A stretch of DNA of 64,000 bases from Favolaschia claudopus. Its lineage: Eukaryota; Basidiomycota; Agaricomycetes; Agaricales; Mycenaceae. Both the position numbers and the translations under genes were made by a program. The stretch spans positions 1 through 64,000 of the forward strand of contig JAWWNJ010000219.1 of the NCBI GenBank assembly GCA_037176885.1. Direction: 5' to 3'. Below are positions 54,422 to 64,000 of this stretch, one piece after another (position 1 is the first letter of the stretch; each line of letters opens with the position of its first letter). Below the pieces are notes generated by a model, which had not been told where the DNA came from, did no database searches, and saw nothing but the letters and a program-made list of their open reading frames with translations.

Positions 54422-56361
54422 CTACCGAGTTGCGTACTTCTGAAGGAGCTCCTTGACCTTCTGCTCTGCTGAGTTTGCAGCCAGAATCTGGAGGAACTTT
54501 GCCCGGGTCACGTATATGCGTACGTCCTTGTGAACATCACCCAAATTAAGCAACATATAACTTTCTAACGCCGTATCAATGTCAGCTGCCGTCAACGCGC
54601 GCGGTGGATGAGTAGCGAGGACCACAAGAAACAGTTGATCCATCACGAGTGTGATGTCGAGAATGTATGCCATCAAACAGCGTAAGATCTCGGGACTAAC
54701 TTGAGACTTGGAGCGCAACAAGCAAACTATAAAGCAACAACGCACGTTCGATGTATTGTTCGAGAAAGCCAATGTAAAAAGAGCGCTGAAAGACCGATCG
54801 CAGCAACCGCTGGGGCCACGGGTGCCGCAATGGCCGTTCCCAGTCCGAGAAGGGTCTGAATATGATCAATATTTTCACTTCAGGTGCGTAATTAGTAGAA
54901 CCCCCTGCTGCCCGGGATTTCGCTCACAACCAAGACCCCGCGTCCATCTCTTCCGGCATTGCTAACTGGGCGAGCGCTTTTACGCGATTGCGAAACACTG
55001 GACCGTTCAATAGCTATATCGTAGCCATGAGACAGGTAAAGACTTAGAAGGAAACCCTTACGTCGCGCGGGTCATAGAAATTCCAGCTTTCGGCGATTTC
55101 TTGATGGATAGTAACAAGACAAGTTTCAAGCGTAGAGTTGCCAAAGCTCGCAGCCGAAGCCAGACCTTGCCAGTAACCTGCAACTGTATCAAAGTCATGT
55201 CTCGCCGATCAGCGGACCATTGCTCACGCTTCATGCCCACTCTATGGAATCAGATAACTCAGGAGAAGCAAAATTATCTTAACGGCAGGAACATACTGAA
55301 TAGATGCGTCGATTTTCTGGAGAGCACTGACCCTTTGTGCCATCGCGGTAACAACCCAGACATCTCCTCCAATGCTTTTTTGCACTAGACGTTGCGTGGT
55401 GCTCAGCAGGCGCCTTAGAGCAGTTTGGCTGGGTGGCGTGATTTTTTCGCCGCGTAATCCTTGAATGCAGTGAGTGATGGTGTAAAGCCGGTATCAATAA
55501 ATCGAACGGACCAAATGTTCGCTCGTATGGCATTCCCGGGTTTCTTGCTTCCAGAGGTTTGACACAAGACTCCAAAAATTTGGCCTCGGCCCGGTCGGCT
55601 GCGATGCGATCGAAGTGCTCATCATCGAGCATACTGTCTTCATCGATGAGGATTTCTTCCATTCGGTGCACCAGCCGGTCGTATTGAGTGAAAACGACGA
55701 TTACAGGCACTAACATCATTGTTAGGACATCCACCAAGAAAAAATATACACATACCTTTCAAGGACCAGGCGAGTTGAATCATGTTGTCATCAGCATTTT
55801 TGAAAGCGGGAAATTCAGCAAAGGGAACCGCAACACAAAGCCTGAAAATTTGTAAGCAGTAACTAGCAAGAATCAAGGAGATCGACCAGATCATATGAAC
55901 CCTGTCCTTTAGCGGTATAGTCCCGCCGCTCCGCGCTTCCAGGAACTTGCGCACAGTATCGAGGTTCATGGTCTCTCCGCGTTCAAAACCCATGGAGTCG
56001 TGTGCGACGAAACGAGGATTATGGTCCGAGACATGTTCAGTGACGATATCGGACACCCCCCGTGCGTAATGCGAGATCGCCTAGACAATTACTTAATTAA
56101 ATTCCAGGAATCGGGTGGAAAACATACATTGCGGTCGACGCCAAACGCAAAGCTGATCAGGGAGGACTTCCCAACTCCGGTCTAGCCCGTCAGGGCGGCT
56201 ACCCTTGTGAGATATGTCATGTACCACCCACCTTGCCTACCACCAAAACTCGAAACCTATCACGTGCCGTGACAACGCACATAGTCGTGGTGAGGCTGCA
56301 CTTACCTAGGGCACTCTTGCAGTATGTTCTTTGTCTCAAGAGGCAGAACTTCCCCTTCCAT
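54422..56361 (-). CDS. GTPase-like (G-domain) protein, twelve exons, intact
   Basis: Exons 56361-56306, 56256-56232, 56181-56128, 56080-55887, 55841-55756, 55709-55512, 55459-55297, 55241-55228, 55177-55062, 55013-54928, 54877-54746 and 54695-54422, with GT-AG introns of 45-55 bp, join without a frame error to 465 residues. One exon is only 14 bases. The P-loop GKTGVGKSS is split by an intron after GK. Other motifs are DSMGFE (G3, DxxG), TQYD in place of NKxD (G4), and YWQGLASA. A hydrophobic stretch (GLGTAIAAPVAPAVAAIGLS, about residues 335-360) could be membrane-associated. Families like this are multicopy in Agaricomycetes and resemble AIG1/septin-type P-loop GTPases; the exact role is unknown. 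The start codon is the first ATG in exon 1 (MEGEVLPLETKN). Confidence 0.87.
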
Positions 56362-56437
56362 TGCAAGAGCGTGAAATCTTGACGGGGGAACCCTAACCGC
56401 CCACTACTTATTGACTACTCTAACAAGGATGATGAGG

Positions 56438-56572
56438 ACCCCGAAACCCGTGGTCAGTTCACATGAGCTCCCGCGTTTCTCTCGTGTGAAAACTCGTTCA
56501 CACGGGGCTTTGAATTATGTATATGACCCCGAAACCCGTGGTCAGTTCACATGAGCTCCCGCGTTTCTCTCA
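56438..56572. promoter_or_regulatory. 47-bp direct repeat upstream of the GTPase gene
   Basis: The sequence starting GACCCCGAAACCCGTGGTCA and ending GCGTTTCTCTC occurs at 56438-56484 and 56525-56571, 40 bases apart. It lies 75-210 bases before the GTPase start codon, so a regulatory role is possible but unproven. Confidence 0.6.
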
Positions 56573-58676
56573 TTCACACGTGGCGGAAACTGGATTGATG
56601 GACCATGACTACCCCCTGGTAGTAGTTGATCTAGTATCCGGGGTCCGCAAAAAGAGGTTTTGGCGGTCATTTTCACGAAGTTCTTGAATATCTCGTTCAT
56701 ATCTACTGGTTTCACTGGTATAAAGCACACCATCGGGTCTGAGGTGTCCTACTGCGTCAGAATATGTATTTACATGATTTTAATGGGCCCGATATCCTCC
56801 CGTATTCACTCGAAGAAAGTCGCTGAAAGGTTGACAGCGTTTGATGGCAACAGCACTTTGACAGCACTATGACATAAGAACGCGCTCGCACTTTCGTCTC
56901 TCGCCTTCTTTACTCGCGTTCAGAGCACCAGAACATCCACAAATGAGCCAGAATAAGTCAAACTATCATACTACCTTGGAACTAAGTGTAAGTTTCTCAA
57001 TCTCTGGCAAATGTCCGCAACTGGCCTATGTTTGGTGCAACTCTGCTTTAAATTTACGACGCAAACTGCATTTTAGGCCTCATAGACCTCAATGTATGGT
57101 TTCCAGAGTGTTATGTACTTAATCATAGCTGATACACTGTCGCTGGCTGCTCAACTTGCCCACTTTCTGCTCTAGTATTCGGAAGGATTACCCGTTTAAG
57201 CAAGCATCAGCTGATTGCCGACTGGTGGTGGTGGGTCTGGTTTCCGGGGTCTTGACAGGAAGGTTTTGGGTAGTCCTGGTCAAGAACTTTTGTTACCGCC
57301 ACCCCTTGGGTAAGACTGGTTCAAATTTGGTTTTGCGAGTCTATTCTTAGTACTTAGTCATCTATATCTTGAGCCATACACAAACGAAGAAAATTGGACC
57401 CGAAAATCTGACGCTATCGCACATTTGAGCGGAAGACTTCGGTTGACGCTGGAAATTGCTTCAATTCAAAACAATTATGCACGTTTGGACAACGAACTCT
57501 CATTGGCTGAAGGTATAGTCAAATATACAAGGTACCCAACCTCGAAATTGTGCTAAGGACCGCGCGAGACGAGCCGCTGAACGAGCCGCCACATGAAGTA
57601 GCCGCTCCAATCCGCATGCCGTTGGAGCCACCAGGTGGCTTCTGGCGGCTCACCGCAAACTCTCTAATGAGTACTTAACATCGGTATCTACTTTGGTGAA
57701 GTACGAGGCCTCCCAAAGGCATTTGCCTGCCATGCGGTTAATTTTAGGCTAACCTTAATCGGCAGCTGGAAGATTCATTCGTAGCAACAGCTGTCAGGCG
57801 CCTGACTACCAGCTGGCCTCGAATGACGCAAAATGTGGCTCGGTAATGATGTTTGTGGGCGGCCAGAAGGAAAAATCGCCGAAAAAGAAGGAAGAAAAAG
57901 GGAGAATTTCGAAGGATTTCATGCCTATTTAGCCTTGTAGAACTCATTCTTTTCTTCGCTGCGCGGCAACTCTCGGAAAGGCCGGCCCGGCAGTGCCCCG
58001 GGTAAATTTTCCAGTGTCAAGTGCGGTTCTGGGTTTTCTTTTGCTAAGAAATGCTCAGTTCATGGCTGCAAACACTAGCACGTGTACTGGAGCTCCAGCG
58101 CTACAATCTTGAGCTTGACAGAGCCCTCCCACCAGACGAGAAATTTTGCTGGAATTCTCAATCAAAAAACAGGGCCCTGCCGCCTAAGTCACAAGTGTCT
58201 CTTGATTTTGTCTGACAAAATAGAGAGTCCCTGTTATTGAGCTACACAATGATTCTGTCCTGACTCCTCTCGACATAGTTCAACTACCAGATTGAAAATG
58301 GAAGGAGCGAGTAAACTCCAAAATGATGGCAGTTTTGTCACTACAGCAGGAAGGAAATTAGGGGAGGTAAAATATTCTCTCGCCAACCACCACATTTTTC
58401 GATAATCTCAGGTATCCAGGACTCAAAATTGTTGCCAGGAGTATCCGCAGAGTGTTGAATATCAGTTAAATGTTCAGAACCACAGGATAAATCGAGACAC
58501 GGCCCGCACTGCTGCAGAGCATTCCCCCCATCTTTAATCCAAGCCTCGGATACTACACTGCATTTTTTTACATTGCGTTCAGACGCAGAATTCAGTCAAG
58601 AACGAACGGAAAAGGAAATCAGGGGCCTCGGCATTCGCCGGATTGCCCATTTTGACGTCTCTTGTGATGTTATCAC
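56573..58676. other. Gene-free stretch with one small foldback
   Basis: At about 57550-57665 a GC-rich foldback (GAGCCGCCA / TGGCGGCTC and AGCCGCTCC / GGAGCCACC) ends in CGCAAACTCTCTA, like the right end of the 200-bp MITE. No gene elsewhere. Confidence 0.4.
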
Positions 58677-58800
58677 TGCCATACACTTTTTTTGGATGCA
58701 TCATCAAGGCATACACCTTTTTGGGACGCGATCAAAGGCATACACCCTTTTCGGACGGCATACACCATATTGGGTGTATGCCATCGCCACAAACACCATA
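58677..58800. repeat. Imperfect 20-30-bp tandem repeat
   Basis: Four variants of GGCATACACC(T)TTTTGGGACG run in series, ending in a palindrome CATACACCATATTGGGTGTATG (about 58760-58781). Confidence 0.75.
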
Positions 58801-58861
58801 AACGAGCCCAAAATGTGGCCGGCAGGTGAAGCTTTCATCTGCGCCCGGCATGGCGGCACTT

Positions 58862-58935
58862 TGGCGGTGTACCGCTTGCTGCACTCGCGGTGCGCGGCGT
58901 CGTCGGGAAGGTTCGTGGGAGCCGGGAGCAAGGGT
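58862..58935. repeat. Fragment of the GC-rich array unit
   Basis: CTGCACTCGCGGTGCGCGGC, then GTCGGGAAGGTTCGTGGGA matches 53824-53871 of the array, suggesting the array unit is dispersed. Confidence 0.7.
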
Positions 58936-59640
58936 TCACGGTCCGTGGAATCCCGGACATAGACCCGCCCTCCATCCTGTACGTGATGGGCTCATTCGGG
59001 GTCCTAGTGACTTTTCGAGTACATGACATAACCGCAACAATTGTCGACAGGCAGAGTATTTGTTCTGCTAAGCTAGAAACGTCCTAATGAGCATTAGATA
59101 CGGTTGGCGGGAAGGCCGCGGTTGATTTTGATTTTCGATTTGTGTCATCGGACCTTCGGGTACTCGGCCGAGTGGCTGTACTAGCTCACCTCGTACACAA
59201 AACCGGGTGCCAATTTGCCATGGTCATCATTTGGCCGAGGTTTGTGGTGTAGGTACATATGTATTTTATTAATAAATAATATCTTCCACCTCAAAAGCCG
59301 TTAGAACACAGAGGGACTTGAAATAATGAGCTTTGATGGGAAATCAGCAGAGCAACGCAATCACATGACATCTTTGGCTCGGCTTTTCTCTTCGTGTTTG
59401 ACGACAACAAAGGCAGTCTGATTTTTTCTGTGGGCAACTACATGGAAATCAATACCATTTAAGTCGTCTCTACGAGGTTAGGAAGAGAATCTGAACATTG
59501 AGTTGAATATGATGTGAATACAGAAATACCGCCCAACTCAAGGCCATGTTGCATGCTGCAGGTCTATGCTAACCAGCAAAGACTCTAATTTGCAGTTGAA
59601 TACAGTGTGTTTATTTATAGGAAGCAGTTGAATGCCACAA
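58936..59640. other. Gene-free stretch with a dispersed repeat
   Basis: 59165-59240 matches 39020-39090 (GAGTGGCTGTACTAG core). No gene. Confidence 0.4.
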
Positions 59641-59660
59641 ATTCATGCTACTAGTAAATA

Positions 59661-59825
59661 CTACCCGGAATCGGAGTCATTGTCTTCCTCATCGGCATCC
59701 AGCGCTTCAGATTCTCGAAGGGGTTTAAGGGAGAGTAGTGCACATTTCTGAACGCATTCATGCTGATCCAGAAACGTTTGGATCCCTTTCTCGCCATGGT
59801 CTCCGGCACCACTGCCTCTAGTCAT
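59661..59825 (-). CDS. Short ORF after a Copia primer site (truncated Gag?)
   Basis: A 54-residue frame starts 95 bases inside a GGTTATGGGCC primer site, where Gag begins in the other Copia element. It ends in an acidic stretch (ALDADEEDNDSDSG) and shows no capsid or zinc motif. It may be a Gag remnant or a chance ORF. Confidence 0.3.
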   Translation of the reverse strand: MTRGSGAGDHGEKGIQTFLDQHECVQKCALLSLKPLRESEALDADEEDNDSDSG

Positions 59826-60087
59826 GGGAGCAAGTATGTCGATGTGGTAAGTGGTAAGTAGTGTGTGGAGGTTGAAGGAAGTTGTCGAAGTGAAGTCGGC
59901 GCAGAAGATCAGGCTCGGTGGCCCATAACCTAAAGTGAGGAGAAGGTGACGAGAATGCGGTGCGCGAGACCAAGCAGCCGAGAAACGGTGAGTCGAGTCA
60001 ACTAGAGTATATTAGTGAGCTAGTCGAGGTGGGGAACAAACGACTAGGTACCTAGAGTATATTAGTGACTACGAGAAGGTAAGTATA

Positions 60088-60563
60088 CTGTACAATTACG
60101 TTCAAATCTTTAATCACGCGTCACACCCACCTCTGTCGAACCGAATTTTTGCCCTGTGTCACGCCTCACACGGGCCATTGTCGAATGGGCCGCTTGGTTC
60201 GCAAAAATTGGGATTTTGCTGAAAAAATCACTTTGCTAGTAGTATGGGCCCTCTGATGTGTTTTCTTGACTTCTTATGTTCAATTTCTTCTAGATTTTCC
60301 ACTTGAAGTGTTTTTCAACCGAATTCTCGGCCTGAAATGTGGTTTTCTGCTCAAGGTATAAAATCTCTCCATCGCAATTCCCAATCCTCGCGGAAAAAAT
60401 GCAGACTCACTTACTAAATCTTTTCAGGCTCCTCCTCGCGAGCCTGGGGGTTGTCAAAAATTTGCCCCCTGTCACACCACACCCAGGACCTCTGTCGAAA
60501 TGTCGAATTGGTTCAGGCGCGTCACGCGTCACCCCCCATGTCGATTTGAACGTAATTGTACAG
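60088..60563. mobile_element. 476-bp TIR element, CTGTACAATTACG ends
   Basis: Perfect 20-base inverted ends CTGTACAATTACGTTCAAAT and TA on both sides (60086-60087, 60564-60565); weaker pairing (ACGCGTCAC) continues inwards. Non-coding. Confidence 0.88.
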
Positions 60564-61034
60564 TAGGTAGGAAAAGTAATGGAATAGTATACTGTAGTAT
60601 TTCGGTCAATTCGCCCGGCCTGTGACCTGTGACACACTGGAACGAAATGTGACATTCGTCAATGGACCAAAAGCACTGTGACACGCAAAAATATTCGTCT
60701 ATTGCCTTGAAAACCTACCACTTTCCTCCACCCTTTGAGAAGATTATTAGAAGCGAAAACGGGGCAGAAATTGAAGATTTTCTGCTAATTATTCATTTAA
60801 GCAGCATTGCCGTCAAAGCGCCTGATTGACAGGGATTGGCCTGAGCTTCACGAGAGAGAGGATTCGTAAGCAAGCCATTGATATATTGGGCATGAACTTC
60901 AAAACGAAGCTCGCTGCACTCCGCTCAAAGGCGAGGGAGCCAAGGCAGCCCACAACCAACAGCTCACCATGAAGCAGCCACAGGCGGGCGAAGACAGGGT
61001 GAAGCACCACAGGCTCCACAAGAAACTGAGGGGA

Positions 61035-61098
61035 ATGGACAGCAACAAGGGGAGGGGAGGGGAGAGGAGGGGGGGGGGAGGGGGAGAGGGGCAGGGGT
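61035..61098. repeat. G-run cluster just after the RT stop codon
   Basis: GGGGAGGGGAGGGGAGAGG and further G-runs give at least six runs of four or more G on the plus strand (C-runs in the RT transcript), right behind the stop codon of the minus-strand gene. A G-quadruplex or slippage site is possible. Confidence 0.8.
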
Positions 61099-61099
61099 G

Positions 61100-63247
61100 C
61101 TAGGAACGCACAATGACAATAGAGGGGGCAGTGACGGCGACACGGGCAGGGCGGGTACCGGACTTGGGGAGGGGCCAGTGGGGATACAGCTTTGCTAGCG
61201 TGAGCCACCGGAACCTCGAAAGGGCATCTGCTACGGAATTTTCGTCTGTTGGGATCCAGACAGGGCGGAAAGTGAAGTCCTTCTGAACAGCAAGGAGAGC
61301 GAACTGGCGGAAAAGCGCTTGGGTAGGAGGATGATCAATAGAGCCAGACTGCAGACAGGTAGAGATGGCCTCGTTATCAATACGAAAGATAACCTCCAAC
61401 CCAGCCCAACAGTGACCCCAGACCTCCGCTGCCCGTAGCACAGCACGCATCTCCTTCCAATGGATTGGATGGCGTTCATACTTCACCGGAACAGGTTCAG
61501 TGAAGAAAAGGTCACCACCTCCCCAGTAACCGCCCAAACCCAGCTTACCACTAGCATCCGTGAAGATCTCGATGGTGGGACGCGGGGGTCCAATGGCGAA
61601 AATGCCATTGAAAGACGGGAGGAAGGTGTTCCACCACGCAATATCGAGTCGAGCAGAGGAAGGGAGACGGCGGCGCTGGTGACGGGGGAGAAGTGAAAGG
61701 CGGCGCATGAAGTCCCGGATACGGCGGGTGAAGAATCGTCCAACGGGAATCACTGACTGAGCAAAGACGAGATGGCCACAGAGTTTCTCTAGGTCATGGT
61801 AGCTGGCAGTCCGACGAGACAGGCACCCATCCAGAAAGACAAGGAGGCGAGCAAGCTTATCTTTGGGCAGACGAGCCTGCATAGCAATGGTGTCCAGCTC
61901 AATGCCAAGGAACTCAAGGCAGTGGGTCGGACCCTCCTCCTTGTCGCTGGAGATTGAGAAGCCTAGCTCCTCCGCAACTGCCCGGAAGACAGCACGACCA
62001 TGACGAGCATACTCCACACCCCTGGAAGCGGGGGTGACATTGAGCCAATCATCTAGGTAGTGCTGAATAAGTGCCATGACCTCATCCCGAGAGAGGAGGA
62101 CCCAGTGATGGGCCTCCGCAAAGTAATTGTAGATGCGGGGTCCCGTACGAACCCCAAAGGGCAGGAAGATGTCGAGGAATAGACGCTTTAACCACTCAAA
62201 GCCCATCAGGTGTATATGATCAGGGTGAATGGGAATATGCCTAAAGGCCGCCTCAAGGTCTGCCTTGTAGAGGAAAGACCGTTCGCCAGCCTGCCGGATG
62301 CGCTCAATCGCCCCCATGACAGCCTCATACACCAGATGGCCAAACTCCGCTGGGATAGCGTCGTTGACGGATGAGCCAGGAGGGTACGAGAGATGATGGA
62401 TACGACGACGCTTCTCACTATATTTCTTGGGCACGGAGCCCAGCGGGGACAGGACAGGCTTCACAGCAGAGTCTGTGATATCGACAATACGCCCCAGAGA
62501 AATCTCGTGAGCAATGTCTTTATCTACTGTCTCGGGAAATGCAAGTGCAGAAGGAAGAGGGGCAGGGGCAGAGGAGGAGGGAGGAGGCATACGTGCAGGA
62601 TCTACGCCTAGAAGGACACCATGGCGGATGGCAGAGACGAGGGTCTCAGCGAACACCCGATCTGGGTAATCAATGAGGGCGTGCGCCCAAGCCTCGGGGC
62701 GCAGCTTTGAGGGCGGCATTGGCTTTGAATGAGGAGTCGTGAGCGGAAAGAGGAGGTCTGTATTAGGGCGTGCTGGAGGAAGCAGTGGTGGTGGTGGCAC
62801 CTCAAAAGTGGGAGCATGGTCAGATTCCACAATTTTGGCAGATGATGGGGGAGACAAGACTTCCCTGCTCGATTCCGAGCGAGGAGAGCCAGAAGCATCT
62901 CCCCCTCGCTCACCCGGCTTCACTAACACGCCAGCAGGGGGATTTTCCTGAGGCGGAATAGGCCGAGCCACATCTGGGGGCGTTGACATACGACGAGGGC
63001 ATGAAGGTGCGATATGGGCACGCTCTCCACAATGAGAGCAGACATGGCGACGAGGACATCGACGTCGACCATCCCAGCAACCCCCAACACGGTTGTGGCC
63101 CCAACAGATCTGTGTACGCACTGGAGCCCCAGCAATCATCAAGATTCTACCATCGTTTGGAGGAGTCCATGGTCCCCGGTCGGGGGTCCCCCAGCGCAAG
63201 AAACCATCAACATTGATAAGTCTGGGGAGGGGCCGAAGAGAAGGCAT
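61100..63247 (-). CDS. DIRS-like reverse transcriptase-RNase H with zinc motifs, intact
   Basis: One open frame of 715 residues. Residues 48-83 hold a Cys/His cluster (CWGHNRVGGC, CSHCGERAHIAPSC). The RT palm has Asp330 in YKADLEAAFRHIPIHP and the catalytic YLDD box at 397-400; the segment LEFLGIELDT (about 444-453) is the usual thumb motif. RNase H follows with Asp564 (FTDASGKLGLGG), Glu599, Asp624 (RIDNEA) and VADALSR at 672-678. QHYLDDWL plus a fused RNase H and no protease/integrase fits DIRS/Ngaro-type elements, but no tyrosine recombinase is present in the block. It is the only intact RT in the window and could act in trans. Confidence 0.85.
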   Translation of the reverse strand: MPSLRPLPRLINVDGFLRWGTPDRGPWTPPNDGRILMIAGAPVRTQICWGHNRVGGCWDGRRRCPRRHVCSHCGERAHIAPSCPRRMSTPPDVARPIPPQENPPAGVLVKPGERGGDASGSPRSESSREVLSPPSSAKIVESDHAPTFEVPPPPLLPPARPNTDLLFPLTTPHSKPMPPSKLRPEAWAHALIDYPDRVFAETLVSAIRHGVLLGVDPARMPPPSSSAPAPLPSALAFPETVDKDIAHEISLGRIVDITDSAVKPVLSPLGSVPKKYSEKRRRIHHLSYPPGSSVNDAIPAEFGHLVYEAVMGAIERIRQAGERSFLYKADLEAAFRHIPIHPDHIHLMGFEWLKRLFLDIFLPFGVRTGPRIYNYFAEAHHWVLLSRDEVMALIQHYLDDWLNVTPASRGVEYARHGRAVFRAVAEELGFSISSDKEEGPTHCLEFLGIELDTIAMQARLPKDKLARLLVFLDGCLSRRTASYHDLEKLCGHLVFAQSVIPVGRFFTRRIRDFMRRLSLLPRHQRRRLPSSARLDIAWWNTFLPSFNGIFAIGPPRPTIEIFTDASGKLGLGGYWGGGDLFFTEPVPVKYERHPIHWKEMRAVLRAAEVWGHCWAGLEVIFRIDNEAISTCLQSGSIDHPPTQALFRQFALLAVQKDFTFRPVWIPTDENSVADALSRFRWLTLAKLYPHWPLPKSGTRPARVAVTAPSIVIVRS

Positions 63248-63804
63248 CGAGGTCGACCAGCCGAAGGTGGGGGAGAAGACGAGAGAGCGGCGTGAGCACC
63301 CAGAAGAAAGGCGGAGAAAACACGAGAAAAGAGGGATGACGGCGACGGGGGGAGAAGACTAGTAGCAGGGGACGAGACTCAGGGTCATGGAGGGGGACTG
63401 GACAAGGGAAAGTCTCAAAGAGGCGGAGTCGCCGCGCCAAAAGCGCGATGTGCGGAGGTGGGCGAGACAAAGAGAATGAGGAGACATGTGACTGATGAGA
63501 TCACCTTTTGCCAATCCCCTTGGTCTGCCAGACCATCCATGATGACTAGCCTCGGTTGGCTTGATTTGGTATGAAAAGCCATCATTTTCCCTCGTTCCGT
63601 GTCAACGGCGATCAGGCGAAAGAATGGGCCGCAAATTGCGCGCGGCAGGAAGAAAAATACGCTTTTTCGGCCATTTTTTCGGGATTTTGCGACTTTTTTG
63701 TCACATTCGTCAATCGGCGCGGTGGCCTGTGACATGCAAGAAAAATTTCGTCAATTCAGGTCCCTGTGACGCATGACAGGCGAATTGATCGAAATAGTAC
63801 AGTA

Positions 63805-64000
63805 CGCACGCTAGTCGAGGTGGGGAACAAACGACTAGCGGGCAACGAAGGTAAGGAGAAGTATATATGGTTGGTAAGGTGGTGGTGATGGTGACGCAAC
63901 AGTACGAAAGCAAAGGAAATATGAAATAGGAAGGAAGAGAGCGGAACGAAGCGGGAGCGTACGGATCATCCTACAACATTGCATTCGAAGTTTATATCCA
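63805..64000. other. Right part of the Copia LTR and window edge
   Basis: See the LTR entry. The last 22 bases after 63978 would be outside the element; no gene. Confidence 0.35.

Larger units (their letters stand above)
60592..63802. mobile_element. 3.2-kb TIR-bounded block carrying a retroelement ORF
   Basis: Ends CTGTAGTATTTCGGTCAATT and, inverted, CTGTACTATTTCGATCAATT, then CGCC; TA on both sides (60590-60591, 63803-63804). The 200 or so bases next to each end (GTGACACGCAAAAATATTCG, AAAATTTCGTCAATTC) match the MITE at 43274-43541. The centre, about 60800-63590, holds the RT ORF. The simplest reading is a MITE with a DIRS-like retroelement inserted into it; the alternative is that the TIRs have captured the RT gene. 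I could not find the inner target duplication. Confidence 0.7.
59936..63978 (-). mobile_element. Copia 5' LTR, opened by two inserted TIR elements
   Basis: On the minus strand the LTR would start TGTTGTAGGATGATCC (at 63978) and end at TGAGG/CCTCA (59936), five bases before the primer site GGTTATGGGCC. CTAGTCGAGGTGGGGAACAA occurs on both sides of the inserts (60020-60047 and 63812-63839), and a GTATATTAGTGA-type unit repeats in its left part. Removing the inserts at 60088-60563 and 60592-63802 leaves an LTR of about 350 bases. No second LTR is in the window. Confidence 0.45.

Noticed and set aside
56160..56260. Stop codon directly before TGVGKSS in the GTPase gene
   Set aside because: It lies in a 50-bp GT-AG intron whose removal gives GKTGVGKSS in frame.
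61100..63247. Full DIRS element with tyrosine recombinase
   Set aside because: No recombinase motif fits in the remaining space within 60592-63802.

Overview
The window looks like a TE-saturated nuclear segment of a filamentous basidiomycete, most probably an Agaricomycete. The evidence is 45-62 bp introns with GT-AG borders, a 12-exon GTPase-like gene, and several lineage-typical gene families recognised by motif: a DUF6589-type protein, a RecQ-like helicase, an integrase-core gene, and a gene with a carboxy-terminal coiled coil. There are very many short non-autonomous transposons. I cannot name the genus. No rRNA, tRNA or CRISPR was recognised.

Layout. 1-2.5 kb: a Copia-like LTR edge and a broken integrase-core gene. 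4.3-6.8 kb: a foldback MITE and a complete 1,885-bp gag-only LTR retrotransposon with identical LTRs. 7.4-9.4 kb and 10.7-11.6 kb: nests of DNA transposons inserted in one another. 12.2-16.2 kb: DIRS-like reverse-transcriptase debris. 16.6-18.2 kb: a TIR element and a Tc1/mariner deletion derivative with perfect 98-bp arms. 20.6-22.6 kb: a gag-only Copia element and a hAT MITE. 24.7-28.6 kb: two opposed copies of one TIR element bracket a structured non-coding block and an intact MYND zinc-finger gene. 29.0-34.7 kb: a DUF6589 gene facing a RecQ-like helicase gene with a SAP-like tail; the helicase has lost its DEAH core. 36-38.3 kb: an unidentified spliced gene. 39.8-42 kb: a dispersed-family gene split by a 685-bp foldback element. 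43.8-45.5 kb: a P-element-like transposase gene that runs in frame into a Copia pol fragment. 46.2-47.06 kb: a 73-bp minisatellite open in all three minus-strand frames. 49.9-52.9 kb: a decayed gene and a LINE 3' end with its A-rich tail. 52.9-54.2 kb: a GC-rich direct and inverted repeat array. 54.4-56.4 kb: the intact GTPase-like gene. 59.6-64 kb: a Copia LTR opened by two TIR elements, one carrying an intact 715-residue RT/RNase H ORF.

How the parts relate. Three spliced genes can be assembled by hand without a single frameshift through all or nearly all of their length (MYND, DUF6589, GTPase). The many single-base shifts in the transposon genes are therefore more likely real decay than poor sequence. 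Most of the window is explained by insertion history, much of which can be ordered from target-site duplications and one filled/empty site pair. The module that looks least described is the DUF6589 plus helicase pair.
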